Positions 38,020 through 46,951 of a DNA stretch of 64,000 nucleotides are shown piece by piece; the first letter of the stretch is position 1; the number at the start of each line of letters is the position of its first letter. Under the pieces are notes generated by a model. That model searched no databases. It worked only from the letters and a program-made list of their open reading frames with translations, and was not told where the DNA came from. The DNA is from Streptomyces griseofuscus (GTDB lineage: Bacteria; Actinomycetota; Actinomycetes; Streptomycetales; Streptomycetaceae). Both the position numbers and the translations under genes were made by a program. The stretch covers positions 2,852,001 to 2,916,000 of the forward strand of contig NZ_CP051006.1 in NCBI RefSeq assembly GCF_014673495.1. Direction: 5' to 3'.

Positions 38020-38223
38020 CTACTGCGGCTCTTCGCCCTCCGGCTCCGTGGTCGCCGGGTCCGGGGTGGGCAGCCGTATGACCGCCTTGCCGGAGGTCAG
38101 GTCTATGGGGCCGCGGCCCGGGTCGCTGTCGCCGGCCTCCTCCCTGGTCAGTTCGAGGCGGTTCTGTTCGTCGCGGGTGTGTTTGCGACCTGGTGCGAAC
38201 AGTTCACTGAAGGCGTCGAACAC
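38020..38223 (-). CDS. DUF6191-like small protein
   Basis: 67 residues starting MFDAFSELFAPGRKHTRDEQ, then RLELTREEAGDSDPGRGPIDLTSGKAVIRLP and an acidic tail. I recognise the FAPGRKH...DPGRGPIDL pattern as a conserved small streptomycete protein family (DUF6191 from memory). The function is unknown. It lies convergent to the sugar dehydrogenase with 38 bp between stops. Confidence 0.75.
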   Translation of the reverse strand: MFDAFSELFAPGRKHTRDEQNRLELTREEAGDSDPGRGPIDLTSGKAVIRLPTPDPATTEPEGEEPQ

Positions 38224-38357
38224 GGCTTCTCCCCCTTGCCGGTTGTCCCGGGGTCATTGTCCCGCGTGACGCCTCCACCCTCCGCGCCCGGCCGGGCGCG
38301 GAGCATGGGGAAAGTTCCGCATCTTCGGGCGGGCTTCCGGCCCGGACCGCCGCCGTC

Positions 38358-38440
38358 CGAGGGGCCTCAGGATCCGTGTCGCGCATGCGTGAGGGGCCTC
38401 GGGGAGCCCGTGACATGTTGCACGGGTTCCCTGAGGCCCC
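38358..38440. repeat. Repeated GAGGGGCCTC and a long hairpin
   Basis: GAGGGGCCTC occurs at 38359-38368 and 38391-38400. From 38393, 20 bases pair with 38421-38440 around ACATGTTG. In + strand RNA the two imperfect positions are G-U pairs, while in minus RNA they are C-A mismatches. It may end transcription of the adjacent membrane-protein gene. Confidence 0.6.
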
Positions 38441-38490
38441 TGAGGCCGCTGACTCCCTTGAGAGCCCTGGCGGCGAGGGCTGTCGCCCGC

Positions 38491-39129
38491 TCAGCTCGCC
38501 GACGGCAGTGCCAGCAGCGCGTCCGAGTACTTCAGGACCGCCAGCAGCAGCCCGATGACACCGAGCGAGACGCCCGCCCAGGCCACCGACTTGATCCAGG
38601 GGGCCTGCGGGCGGCCGGGGGCGCCGAAGGCGGGGCGGGCGAGGACGACCACGCCGGTGATCAGCGCGAGCAGGGCGAAGAAGCCGGCCCACAGCGCGGT
38701 GGTGTGCCAGGCGTCGCCGTAGACCGCCTTGATCTGCGTGGCGACGCCCGCCGTGGAGGACGTCCGCAGCTGGCCGATGAGCTGCTGGCGGGCGCCCGCG
38801 ACGGTGCCGATCCAGCCGCCGGTGAGCGAGACCAGGCCCAGCGCGGCGGAGACCACGGCACCGGCGCCCTGGCCGACCCCCGAGGGCGCCTTGGCGTCCG
38901 CCGTGTCGTCCTCGAACCCGTCCGCCGGATCGTCCACCGGCCCGTCCGCCGTCTCCTCGGCGAGCGTGCCCTCGGCCGCCTCCTCGGTGCCCTCGGCGAC
39001 CGTCGCGCCCTCGGTCTCCGCCTTCCCCGCGGTGTACTGCGCCGCGGTCTCGACCCCCTGTGCCGTCTCGTCGTCGTGCTGCGCCGCCGTCGTACCGGCC
39101 GCGGCGTCTTCCGATGTCTTCGTTGCCAT
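38491..39129 (-). CDS. Membrane protein with long acidic N-terminal region
   Basis: 212 residues, family not recognised. Residues 1-80 are Ala/Glu/Thr/Asp-rich and probably disordered (AAAGTTAAQHDDETAQG). Three hydrophobic segments follow: AVVSAALGLVSLTGGWIGTV, ALWAGFFALLALITGVVVLA and WAGVSLGVIGLLLAVL. The charge distribution suggests a long cytoplasmic tail. It stands alone, 45 bp upstream of the GNAT gene's 3' end on the same strand. Confidence 0.8.
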   Translation of the reverse strand: MATKTSEDAAAGTTAAQHDDETAQGVETAAQYTAGKAETEGATVAEGTEEAAEGTLAEETADGPVDDPADGFEDDTADAKAPSGVGQGAGAVVSAALGLVSLTGGWIGTVAGARQQLIGQLRTSSTAGVATQIKAVYGDAWHTTALWAGFFALLALITGVVVLARPAFGAPGRPQAPWIKSVAWAGVSLGVIGLLLAVLKYSDALLALPSAS

Positions 39130-39174
39130 GGCAACAACCGTACGGACGCCGTCTGAGAGGGCGCTTAATGATCG

Positions 39175-39747
39175 TCAGTGGGCGTGTTGCGCGGCGCCCT
39201 CGCGTGCCGTGGGCCATTCGGGGGCGAGCACCGACCAGATCTCGGTGCTGGTGCGCTCCCCGTCGTGCGGATAGTTCTCGCGCAGTACACCCTCACGGGT
39301 CATGCCGAGCCGCCGGGCCACATTGATGCTGGGCTGGTTGGCGGTGGCCACCCGCCACTCCACGCGGTGCATGCCGCGGGTCAGGAACGCCCAGTCGATG
39401 AGGAGCCGCATGCCCCGGGTGACGAGCCCGCGCCCGGCCGCCGCGGGCTCCAGCCAGCAGCCGGCCTCGCACACCCCGCTCGGCGTGTCCCAGGTACGGA
39501 AGAGCAGTCCGCCGACGAGCGTCCCGTCCTGCCAGATGCCGTGCAGCGCGCCGGTGTCCGTGGCGCGCTTCTCGCCGTACGACCGCAGGTAGGCGCGGGC
39601 GCCGTCCAGGTCGGCCACCACCTCCGGCAGTCCGATGTGCTGCCCGATGAACGCGCGTCCTCGGTCGATATTGGCCAGCATCTCCTCGGCGTGCCAGACC
39701 TCCAACGGGCGCAGTTCGGCGCCGTCACCCAGGGATATCGCGTACAT
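39175..39747 (-). CDS. RimJ/RimL-type GNAT acetyltransferase
   Basis: 190 residues from ATG 39747 (MYAISLGDGAELRPLEVWHAEE). The acyl-CoA loop region reads CWLEPAAAGRGLVTRGMRLL, and the following RVEWRVATANQPSINVARRLGMTREGVLRE is the typical RimJ/L strand-helix. The likely role is N-acetylation of a protein N-terminus or a small molecule; the substrate is unknown. It overlaps the 3' end of the MMPL gene by 23 bp, so the two are co-transcribed. Confidence 0.9.
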   Translation of the reverse strand: MYAISLGDGAELRPLEVWHAEEMLANIDRGRAFIGQHIGLPEVVADLDGARAYLRSYGEKRATDTGALHGIWQDGTLVGGLLFRTWDTPSGVCEAGCWLEPAAAGRGLVTRGMRLLIDWAFLTRGMHRVEWRVATANQPSINVARRLGMTREGVLRENYPHDGERTSTEIWSVLAPEWPTAREGAAQHAH

Positions 39748-41980
39748 CGCGCTGTGCTTCCTTCTGCTGTTCGTGGATCCGGTCCGGGCCGGTCCGGTCG
39801 GCCGGGACCCGTCCGAGCCTCTCATGCGCGGCGCGGCACTCCGGCGGCTCGATGCTGATGTGCGGGAGCCGGCGCTCCAGCCAGCCGGGCAGCCACCAGT
39901 TGGCGGCGCCGAGCAGATGCATCAGGGCGGGCACCAGCAGGGTGCGCAGCACGAAGGCGTCGAGGGCGACGGCGGCGGCGAGTGCGATGCCGAACATGGC
40001 GATCACGCGGTCGCCGCTGAGTACGAAGGCCAGGAAGACCGAGATCATGATCACGGCCGCGGAGTTGATCACCCGGCTGGTCTCGGCGAGGCCCACCCGG
40101 ACGGCGCGCCGGTTGTCGCCGGTGGCCAGCCATTCCTCGTACATCCGGCTGACCAGGAAGACCTGGTAGTCCATGGAGAGCCCGAAGAGCACCGAGACCA
40201 TGATCACGGGCAGGAAGGGCTCGATGGGGCCCGCGCGGCCGAGGCCGAGCAGTTCGCTGCCCCAGCCCCACTGGAAGACGGCGACGACCACGCCGAACGC
40301 GGCGGCCACGGCGGCGATGTTCATCACGGCGGCCTTGACCGGGATGCCGAGCGAGCGGAAGGCGAGGAGCAGCAGCAGGCAGCCGAGCCCGATGACGGTG
40401 CCGACGAACAGCGGAAGTTTGCCGACTATCACATCGGCGAAGTCGTCGTAGCTGGCGGTCACCCCGCCGACCTGGATGTCCAGGGAGGTGCCCTGTTCCG
40501 CGCGGGGCAGCACCGTCTCGCGCAGCCGGTCCACCAGGGCACTGGTGGCCTGGGACTGGGGCGCGGAGTCGGGGACGACGGTGAGGTAGGCGGTCTCGCC
40601 GCCGGTGGCGTAGGCGGCCGGGGTGGCGGCGGCGACGCCGGGGGTGGCGCGCAGGGCGGTGTCGAGGTTGTCCAGGGCGAGCCGGTCGGCGGCGCCGTCC
40701 ACCCGGGTGACGAGGGTCAGCGGCCCGTTGATGCCGTGCCCGAAGCCGTCGGCGAGCAGGTCGTACGCCTTGCGGGTGGTGGAGGTGCGGGGGTCGTTGC
40801 CCTGGTCGGAGGTGCCGAGGTGGAGCGAGAGGGTGGGCAGGGCGAGCAGCGCGATCACCGCGACGGCGAGCGAGCCGAGCAGTTTGGGGTGCCGCTCCAC
40901 GAACGCGGACCAGCGGGCGGCCAGGCCGGTGGGCACCTCGGGGCGCGGCCCGTGCTCGGCGAGCCGTCGGCGTTCACGACGGCCGAGGGCGCGCGGGCCG
41001 ATGTACGACAGCAGGGCGGGCAGCAGGGTGACCGAGGCGGCGACGGTGAGGATCACGGTCAGGCTGGCGGCCACGGCGACGCCGTTGAGGAAGCTCAGGC
41101 GCAGGATCAGCATGCCGAGCAGGGCGATGCACACGGTCGCCCCCGCGAAGACGACGGCGCGTCCGGTGGTCGCGACGGCGCTCACGGCGGCCTCGGTGAC
41201 ATCCAGGCCGCGTTTGAGTCCGCGCCGGTGCCTGGTGACGATGAACAGGGCGTAGTCGATGCCCACGCCGAGGCCGACGAGCATGCCGAGCATGGGCGCG
41301 AAGTCGGCGACCGTCATGGCGTGGCCGAGCAGTCCGATGCCGGCGTGGGCGGTGCCGACGCCGATCAGGGCGGTGGCGATCGGCAGCAGTGAGGCGGCGA
41401 GCGAGCCGAAGGCCAGGAAGAGGACGACGGCGGCGACAAGGACGCCGACCACCTCGGCGGTGCGGTCGTTCGGGGTCTCGGTGAGTCCGATGGCGCTGCC
41501 GCCCAGCTCCACCTGGAGCCCGTCGCCCTCGGCGGCCTTCGCGGCGCCCACGACTGCCTTGGCCTCGTTCTCGCCGATGTCCTCGGCCTGCTGAGTGAAG
41601 GTGACCGTGGCGTAGGCGGTGTGCCCGTCGGCGCTGATCTGCCGGCCGCCCTGGCCCTCGTACGGCCCGTCCACGGAGGCGACGCCGGGCAGCCGGGCGA
41701 TCCGGTCGAGGGCGGTGGTCATGCTTTGTTCGACGTCGGCGGCGCGGACGGTGCCCTTCGTGGTGTGCCAGACGACGGTGTCGCTGTCGCCGCCGAGGCC
41801 CGGGAAGCCCGCCTGGAGCAGCTGGGCGGCGCGGCCGGACTCGGTGCCGGGGACCGAGTAGTCGTTCGAGTACGAGGTGCCGGCGACGGAGGCGGCCGCG
41901 GTGGCCCCGCCGAAGGCGCACAGCCACAGCAGGACGGCGATCAGTCGGTGCCGGACGCACCAGCGCGCGAGGGCTGCCAC
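39725..41980 (-). CDS. MMPL/RND family membrane transporter
   Basis: 751 residues from GTG 41980, preceded by GGGAG; a longer frame to 42124 is open. Two repeats of the RND layout: a first membrane segment (RLIAVLLWLCAFGG), a large outer loop, then five to six membrane segments, twice. MMPL signatures are LVGLGVGIDYALFIVTRHR and FGLSMDYQVFLVSRMYEEW. Relatives export lipids or small molecules using the proton gradient. The GNAT gene follows with overlap. The C-terminal 40 residues are a charged tail. Confidence 0.92.
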   Translation of the reverse strand: MAALARWCVRHRLIAVLLWLCAFGGATAAASVAGTSYSNDYSVPGTESGRAAQLLQAGFPGLGGDSDTVVWHTTKGTVRAADVEQSMTTALDRIARLPGVASVDGPYEGQGGRQISADGHTAYATVTFTQQAEDIGENEAKAVVGAAKAAEGDGLQVELGGSAIGLTETPNDRTAEVVGVLVAAVVLFLAFGSLAASLLPIATALIGVGTAHAGIGLLGHAMTVADFAPMLGMLVGLGVGIDYALFIVTRHRRGLKRGLDVTEAAVSAVATTGRAVVFAGATVCIALLGMLILRLSFLNGVAVAASLTVILTVAASVTLLPALLSYIGPRALGRRERRRLAEHGPRPEVPTGLAARWSAFVERHPKLLGSLAVAVIALLALPTLSLHLGTSDQGNDPRTSTTRKAYDLLADGFGHGINGPLTLVTRVDGAADRLALDNLDTALRATPGVAAATPAAYATGGETAYLTVVPDSAPQSQATSALVDRLRETVLPRAEQGTSLDIQVGGVTASYDDFADVIVGKLPLFVGTVIGLGCLLLLLAFRSLGIPVKAAVMNIAAVAAAFGVVVAVFQWGWGSELLGLGRAGPIEPFLPVIMVSVLFGLSMDYQVFLVSRMYEEWLATGDNRRAVRVGLAETSRVINSAAVIMISVFLAFVLSGDRVIAMFGIALAAAVALDAFVLRTLLVPALMHLLGAANWWLPGWLERRLPHISIEPPECRAAHERLGRVPADRTGPDRIHEQQKEAQRDVRDIPG

Positions 41981-42140
41981 GGACGTGCTCCCAAGGACGA
42001 TTTGTGGATCTTTGGCCGGGAATGATCGTCCATAAACCGAACAGCCCGCAAAGAACGCATGAGCAATCGTTGGACACTCTGACAGGCAAAAGTGATCCTT
42101 TGCCGCCTTCGTGGGCTTATTCACAGCGGGAGAAAAACGC

Positions 42141-42177
42141 CGTGGGGGGACGCGCCGGTGCGGCGCGTCCCCCCACG
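42141..42177 (-). terminator. gatB terminator
   Basis: A perfect 16-bp stem (CGTGGGGGGACGCGCC and complement) with a 5-nt loop is followed on the minus strand by GCGTTTTT. It lies 28 bp beyond the gatB stop. Confidence 0.95.
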
Positions 42178-42204
42178 GGTTGACGGTGACTCAGCTCTCG
42201 CCGG

Positions 42205-43719
42205 TCAGCTCTCGCTGACGCCGAGCCGCTCCAGGATCAGCTCCTTGACGCGGGCCGCGTCGGCCTGGCCACGGGTGGCCTTCATGACCGCGCCGACCAG
42301 GGCGCCGGCCGCGGCCACCTTGCCACCGCGGATCTTGTCCGCGATGCCGGGGTTGCCGGCGATGGCCTCGTCCACTGCGGTGCCGAGCGCCGAGTCGTCC
42401 GAGACGACCTTCAGGCCGCGCTTGTCGACGACCTCGTCCGGGGTGCCCTCGCCCGCGAGCACGCCCTCGATGACCTGGCGGGCGAGCTTGTCGTTCAGAT
42501 CGCCCTTGGTGACCAGCTCGGTGACCCGGGCCACCTGCTGCGGGGTGATCGCCAGCTCGTCCAGGGACGTGCCGGACTCGTTGGCGCTGCGCGCCAGTTC
42601 GCCCATCCACCACTTGCGGGCGGAGGCCGCGTCGGCCCCGGCCTCGATGGTGGCGACGATCGGGTCCAGCGCACCGGCGTTCAGGATCGCCTGCATCTCC
42701 GTGGCGGAGATGCCCCAGTCGGCGAGCAGCCGGGTACGGCGCACCAGCGGCAGCTCGGGCAGCGCCGCGCGGATCTCCTCGACCCACTCGCGCGCGGGCG
42801 CGACGGGGACCAGGTCGGGCTCCGGGAAGTACCGGTAGTCCTCGGCCTCCTCCTTCACGCGGCCCGAGGTCGTGGACCCGGTGTCCTCGTGGAAGTGGCG
42901 GGTCTCCTGGATGATGGTGCCACCCGAGGAGAGCACGGCCGCGTGCCGCATGATCTCGAAGCGGGCCGCGCGCTCCACCGAGCGCAGCGAGTTGACGTTC
43001 TTCGTCTCCGAGCGCGTGCCGAACTTCTCGGCACCCTTGGGCATCAGCGACAGGTTCACGTCACAGCGCATCTGGCCCATCTCCATGCGGGCCTCGGACA
43101 CGCCGAGGGCACGGATGACCTCACGCAGCTCACGCACGTACGCCTTGGCCACCTCGGGGGCGCGCTCGCCGGCGCCCACGATCGGCTTGGTGACGATCTC
43201 GATGAGCGGGATGCCGGCGCGGTTGTAGTCCAGCAGGGAGTGGGACGCGCCGTGGATACGGCCGGTGGCGCCGCCGACGTGCGTCGACTTGCCGGTGTCC
43301 TCCTCCATGTGGGCGCGCTCGATCTCCACGCGGAAGGTCTCGCCGTCCTCCAGCTGCACGTCGAGGTAGCCGTCGAAGGCGATCGGCTCGTCGTACTGGG
43401 AGGTCTGGAAGTTCTTCGGCATGTCCGGATAGAAGTAGTTCTTCCGGGCGAAGCGGCACCATTCGGCGATCGAGCAGTTCAGCGCGAGGCCGATCCGGAC
43501 GGCCGACTCGACGCCGGTCGCGTTGACGACCGGGAGCGCGCCGGGCATGCCGAGGCAGACGGGGCAGGTCTGCGAGTTGGGCTCGGCGCCCAGCTCCGTG
43601 GAGCACCCGCAGAACATCTTGGTCTTGGTGCCGAGTTCGACATGGACCTCAAGGCCCATGACGGGGTCGTACGACGCCAGCGCGTCCTCGTACGACACCA
43701 GGTCGGTCGTGGTGGTCAC
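42205..43719 (-). CDS. gatB: Asp-tRNA(Asn)/Glu-tRNA(Gln) amidotransferase subunit B
   Basis: 504 residues. [21 protein letters not shown] opens the cradle domain in pieces, with the zinc Cys pair in FCGCS and [29 protein letters not shown] and [14 protein letters not shown] are invariant GatB segments. A helical and YqeY-like C-terminal domain follows ([13 protein letters not shown]). GatB holds the kinase/transamidase site that converts misacylated tRNA. It starts 16 bp after the small membrane gene in the gatCAB operon. Confidence 0.97.
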   Translation of the reverse strand: MTTTTDLVSYEDALASYDPVMGLEVHVELGTKTKMFCGCSTELGAEPNSQTCPVCLGMPGALPVVNATGVESAVRIGLALNCSIAEWCRFARKNYFYPDMPKNFQTSQYDEPIAFDGYLDVQLEDGETFRVEIERAHMEEDTGKSTHVGGATGRIHGASHSLLDYNRAGIPLIEIVTKPIVGAGERAPEVAKAYVRELREVIRALGVSEARMEMGQMRCDVNLSLMPKGAEKFGTRSETKNVNSLRSVERAARFEIMRHAAVLSSGGTIIQETRHFHEDTGSTTSGRVKEEAEDYRYFPEPDLVPVAPAREWVEEIRAALPELPLVRRTRLLADWGISATEMQAILNAGALDPIVATIEAGADAASARKWWMGELARSANESGTSLDELAITPQQVARVTELVTKGDLNDKLARQVIEGVLAGEGTPDEVVDKRGLKVVSDDSALGTAVDEAIAGNPGIADKIRGGKVAAAGALVGAVMKATRGQADAARVKELILERLGVSES

Positions 43720-43735
43720 GGTGAAAACTTCCCTC

Positions 43736-43975
43736 TCAGCCCAGCAGGACGTCGTCGTCGCCCAGCCGCTTCAGCTCGCGGTAGAGGATCGCGAGGCCGG
43801 TCACGATCGCGACGGCGGAGACCGTGGCGTCGAGCAGCCGCAGCGTGTCGTGCTCGGCGCGGGCCTTCTTGATCTGCTTGGTGACACCGATCGCGCCGAA
43901 CGCGGTGGTGGCCATGGACAGGTACGTACCGGACTTGGACTTCTTGAAGTCCTTGGCCTTGGACAGCTTGCTCAC
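43736..43975 (-). CDS. Small membrane protein inside the gat operon
   Basis: 79 residues from GTG 43975, whose GTGA overlaps the gatA stop. The N-terminus is Lys-rich ([16 protein letters not shown]). One hydrophobic segment ([15 protein letters not shown]) follows, and a weaker one ([15 protein letters not shown]) precedes it. Its position between gatA and gatB with coupled translation is consistent with a conserved operon member. I recognise no function. Confidence 0.75.
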   Translation of the reverse strand: MSKLSKAKDFKKSKSGTYLSMATTAFGAIGVTKQIKKARAEHDTLRLLDATVSAVAIVTGLAILYRELKRLGDDDVLLG

Positions 43976-45468
43976 AGCGACGGTGCCTCCTCAAGCAGCG
44001 GGTGTCCCCACTTTTCCACGAAGGCGGCCTCGACGGCGGCGCCCACCTTGTACAGGCGGTCGTCCTGCATCGCCGGGGCGATGATCTGGAGACCCACCGG
44101 AAGGTTGTCCTCCGGGGCGAGACCGCAGGGCAGCGACATGGCCGCGTTGCCCGCCAGGTTGGTCGGGATGGTGCACAGGTCCGCGAGGTACATCGCCATC
44201 GGGTCGTCGGCGCGCTCGCCGATCGCGAAGGCGGTGGTCGGGGTCGTCGGGGAGACGATCACGTCGACCTGCTCGAACGCCTTCTCGAAGTCCCGCGTGA
44301 TGAGGGTGCGGACCTTCTGCGCGGAGCCGTAGTAGGCGTCGTAGTAGCCGCTCGACAGGGCGTACGTGCCGAGCATGATGCGGCGCTTGACCTCGGGGCC
44401 GAAGCCGGCCTCGCGGGTCAGGGAGGTGACCTCCTCGGCCGAGTGCGAGCCGTCGTCGCCGGTCCGCAGGCCGTAGCGCAGGCCGTCGAAGCGGGCGAGG
44501 TTGGAGGAGCACTCGGAGGGCGCGATCAGGTAGTACGCCGACAGCGCGAGGTCGAAGGACGGGCAGTCCAGCTCGACGATCTCGGCGCCCAGGTCCCTCA
44601 GCAGCTCGACGGACTCGTCGAAGCGCTGGATGACGCCGGCCTGGTAGCCCTCGCCGCGGAACTGCTTGACGACGCCGACGCGCATGCCCGCCACGCTGCC
44701 GTTGCGGGCCGCCTCGACCACCGGCGGGACCGGGGCGTCGATGGACGTGGAGTCCATCGGGTCGTGGCCCGCGATGACCTCGTGCAGCAGGGCCGCGTCC
44801 AGGACCGTACGGGCGCAGGGGCCGCCCTGGTCGAGGGAGGAGGAGAAGGCGACCATGCCGAAGCGGGAGACCGCGCCGTACGTCGGCTTGACGCCGACGG
44901 TGCCGGTGACGGCGGCCGGCTGGCGGATGGAGCCGCCAGTGTCGGTGCCGATGGCGAGCGGGGCCTCGTAGGAGGCGAGCGCGGCGGAGGAGCCGCCGCC
45001 GGAGCCGCCGGGGATCTTGGTGAGGTCCCAGGGGTTGCCGGTCGGGCCGTAGGCGCTGTTCTCGGTGGAGGACCCCATGGCGAACTCGTCCATGTTGGTC
45101 TTGCCGAGGATGACGACGTCGGCGGCCTTGAGGCGCTTGGTGAGCGTCGCGTCGTACGGCGGGATCCAGCCCTCCAGGATCTTCGAGCCGACGGTCGTGG
45201 GCACGCCCTCGGTGGTGAAGATGTCCTTGAGCGCGAGCGGGACGCCGGCCAGCGGGCCGAGCTTCTCGCCGCGGGCCCGCTTCTCGTCCACGGCACGGGC
45301 CTGGGCGAGGGCGCCCTCGCGGTCGACGTGCAGGAAGGCGTGCACCTTCTCGTCGACGGCCTCGATCCGGGCGAGGTGGGCCTCGGTGACCGCGACCGCC
45401 GTCAGCTCGCCGGAGGCGATCTTCTCGGCGATCTGCGCGGCCGTGAGCTTGATGATGTTGTCCGCCAT
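43972..45468 (-). CDS. gatA: Asp-tRNA(Asn)/Glu-tRNA(Gln) amidotransferase subunit A
   Basis: 498 residues from ATG 45468 with GGGGGAGGAG upstream. It has the amidase-signature triad: Lys in [11 protein letters not shown], cis-Ser in [13 protein letters not shown] and nucleophile Ser in [17 protein letters not shown]-type [15 protein letters not shown] follows. GatA releases ammonia from glutamine for GatB. It is preceded by gatC with a 2-bp gap and followed by the overlapping small membrane gene. Confidence 0.97.
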   Translation of the reverse strand: MADNIIKLTAAQIAEKIASGELTAVAVTEAHLARIEAVDEKVHAFLHVDREGALAQARAVDEKRARGEKLGPLAGVPLALKDIFTTEGVPTTVGSKILEGWIPPYDATLTKRLKAADVVILGKTNMDEFAMGSSTENSAYGPTGNPWDLTKIPGGSGGGSSAALASYEAPLAIGTDTGGSIRQPAAVTGTVGVKPTYGAVSRFGMVAFSSSLDQGGPCARTVLDAALLHEVIAGHDPMDSTSIDAPVPPVVEAARNGSVAGMRVGVVKQFRGEGYQAGVIQRFDESVELLRDLGAEIVELDCPSFDLALSAYYLIAPSECSSNLARFDGLRYGLRTGDDGSHSAEEVTSLTREAGFGPEVKRRIMLGTYALSSGYYDAYYGSAQKVRTLITRDFEKAFEQVDVIVSPTTPTTAFAIGERADDPMAMYLADLCTIPTNLAGNAAMSLPCGLAPEDNLPVGLQIIAPAMQDDRLYKVGAAVEAAFVEKWGHPLLEEAPSL

Positions 45469-45470
45469 GG

Positions 45471-45767
45471 TCACTCCTCCCCCAGGATCTGCGGCACCTT
45501 GAAACGCTGCTGTTCCTGCGCGGGGGCGCCGGAGAGCGCCTGCTCGGGGGTGAGCGAGGGACGGACCTCGTCCGCCCGCATGACATTTGTCAGCGGGAGC
45601 GGGTGCGAGGTCGGCGGTACGTCTTGGTCGGCGACCTCACTGACGCGGGCGACCGCGCCGATGATGTCGTCGAGCTGGCCGGCGAAGTGGTCGAGTTCTT
45701 CGGGCTTCAGCTCCAGACGCGCCAGCCGGGCGAGGTGGGCGACCTCCTCGCGCGTGATGCCAGGCAT
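45471..45767 (-). CDS. gatC: Asp-tRNA(Asn)/Glu-tRNA(Gln) amidotransferase subunit C
   Basis: 98 residues. [17 protein letters not shown] at the N-terminus and the C-terminal [14 protein letters not shown] segment ([18 protein letters not shown]) are standard GatC. It wraps GatA and GatB and stabilises the complex. It is the first gene of the gat operon. The promoter must lie in the 130 bp to 45896. Confidence 0.95.
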   Translation of the reverse strand: MPGITREEVAHLARLARLELKPEELDHFAGQLDDIIGAVARVSEVADQDVPPTSHPLPLTNVMRADEVRPSLTPEQALSGAPAQEQQRFKVPQILGEE

Positions 45768-45896
45768 GCAGCGATCCTCTGGGGTGAGTGCGTGTTGTTT
45801 GGGGCCAATCCTATGGGGCCCGGCGGCGTGGCCGTTAAACGGTTTGCCCCGGGGCGGGCCCGCGGCGGCTCCGGGTCGCCCCGGCAGGCGGGCCGG

Positions 45897-46268
45897 TCAG
45901 GCCGCGAACAGCAGCGCGGCGCAGATGAGGACCACCACGGCGGTGGCGAAATGGATCCCGAACGCGACGGCCCTCGTACCGCCGTGCCGCAGGACGGTCA
46001 CGGTGTCGAGGAGCGGGACGAGGGCCACGCAGACCATGAACCAGGCCTCGGCGCGCGCTCCGACCAGCGCCAGCAGGACCAGTCCGACCAGGCCGAAGGC
46101 GGCGTCCCGGCCGCCCTTGACCGACAGATAGGCACCGGCGTCGCCCGCGGGGTCGGCGGGGACGCCGTAGCCGGCGGCGGCCGGGGCGGGCTGGAACCAG
46201 AAGCGGTAGCCGAGGAAGAGGCAGAACAGGTCGAGCAGGACGGCCAGCGTGTACGCGGCGATGGTCAT
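45897..46268 (-). CDS. DUF4267-like small membrane protein
   Basis: 123 residues with four hydrophobic segments. The pattern LGYRFWFQPAPAAAGYGVP, then YLSVKGGRDAAFGLVGLVLLAL, then LVPLLDTVTVLRHGG matches the DUF4267 group as I know it. The function is unknown. It is divergent from a TetR gene with 94 bp between starts that contain two matching palindromes, so it is the probable target of that regulator. Confidence 0.82.
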   Translation of the reverse strand: MTIAAYTLAVLLDLFCLFLGYRFWFQPAPAAAGYGVPADPAGDAGAYLSVKGGRDAAFGLVGLVLLALVGARAEAWFMVCVALVPLLDTVTVLRHGGTRAVAFGIHFATAVVVLICAALLFAA

Positions 46269-46289
46269 GGCGTCTCCCGTTGACGTTTT

Positions 46290-46353
46290 CTAGCAGCGCT
46301 AGGAACACGAGTGACGCTAGCAGAGCGCCGACAGATTGCCTAGCGTTGCTAGG
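46290..46353. promoter_or_regulatory. Two CTAGC-N3-GCTAG operators in the TetR/DUF4267 gap
   Basis: CTAGC-AGC-GCTAG at 46290-46302 and CCTAGC-GTT-GCTAGG at 46339-46353 are perfect palindromes with 50 bp between centres. A half copy (CGCTAGCAG) lies between them. One site is close to each start codon, as expected for a TetR repressor acting on itself and the divergent gene. Confidence 0.8.
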
Positions 46354-46362
46354 ATCCCGGGT

Positions 46363-46947
46363 ATGACGATCCAGACGCGCAGGGAGCGCGAACGAGCCGA
46401 GCGCAGGCAGCTGATCGTGACGGCGGCCCGGGAGCTGGCCGAGGCGGAGGGCTGGGACGCGGTGACCACGCGTCGGCTGGCCGCCGAGATCGAGTACAGC
46501 CAGCCGGTCCTCTACAGCCACTTCAAGGGCAAGGACGCGATCATGGCGGCGGTCGCGGTCGACGGCTGCGCCGATCTGGCGACGGAGCTACGTCAGGCGC
46601 GCGCGGGCGCCGACGGCGTCCGGGCCTCGCTCGCGGCGGTCGCCCGGACCTACACCGCCTTCGCCCGGCGCCGGCCCGCCCTGTACGACGCGATGTTCAC
46701 CCACCTGGTGGACCTGCCGTTCGCCACCCCGGAGGCGCCGGCCCCGCTCCGGGACGCCTTCGGTGAACTGCTGGCCGCGGTGGCACCGGTCTCCACCGAG
46801 GAGGACGCTGGTCTGCTGACCGAGACCTTCTGGGCGGCCCTGCACGGCCTGGCGACCCTGATGCGCAGCGGCCGCCTCCCGGAGTGGGCGCACGAACGGC
46901 GCCTGGAGCTGCTGGTGGACCGGTTCGCGGGGCCGACCAGGGACTGA
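46363..46947 (+). CDS. TetR family regulator
   Basis: 194 residues. The helix-turn-helix is textbook: LIVTAARELAEAEGWDAVTT, then AAEIEYSQPVLYSHFKGKDAI. The C-terminal TetR_C-type domain contains YTAFARRRPALYDAMFTHLVDLPF and ETFWAALHGLATLMRSG. It probably controls itself and the divergent DUF4267 gene through the CTAGC palindromes. Its stop is only 4 bp from the convergent rmdB-like stop. Confidence 0.92.
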   Translation: MTIQTRRERERAERRQLIVTAARELAEAEGWDAVTTRRLAAEIEYSQPVLYSHFKGKDAIMAAVAVDGCADLATELRQARAGADGVRASLAAVARTYTAFARRRPALYDAMFTHLVDLPFATPEAPAPLRDAFGELLAAVAPVSTEEDAGLLTETFWAALHGLATLMRSGRLPEWAHERRLELLVDRFAGPTRD

Positions 46948-46951
46948 GGCC

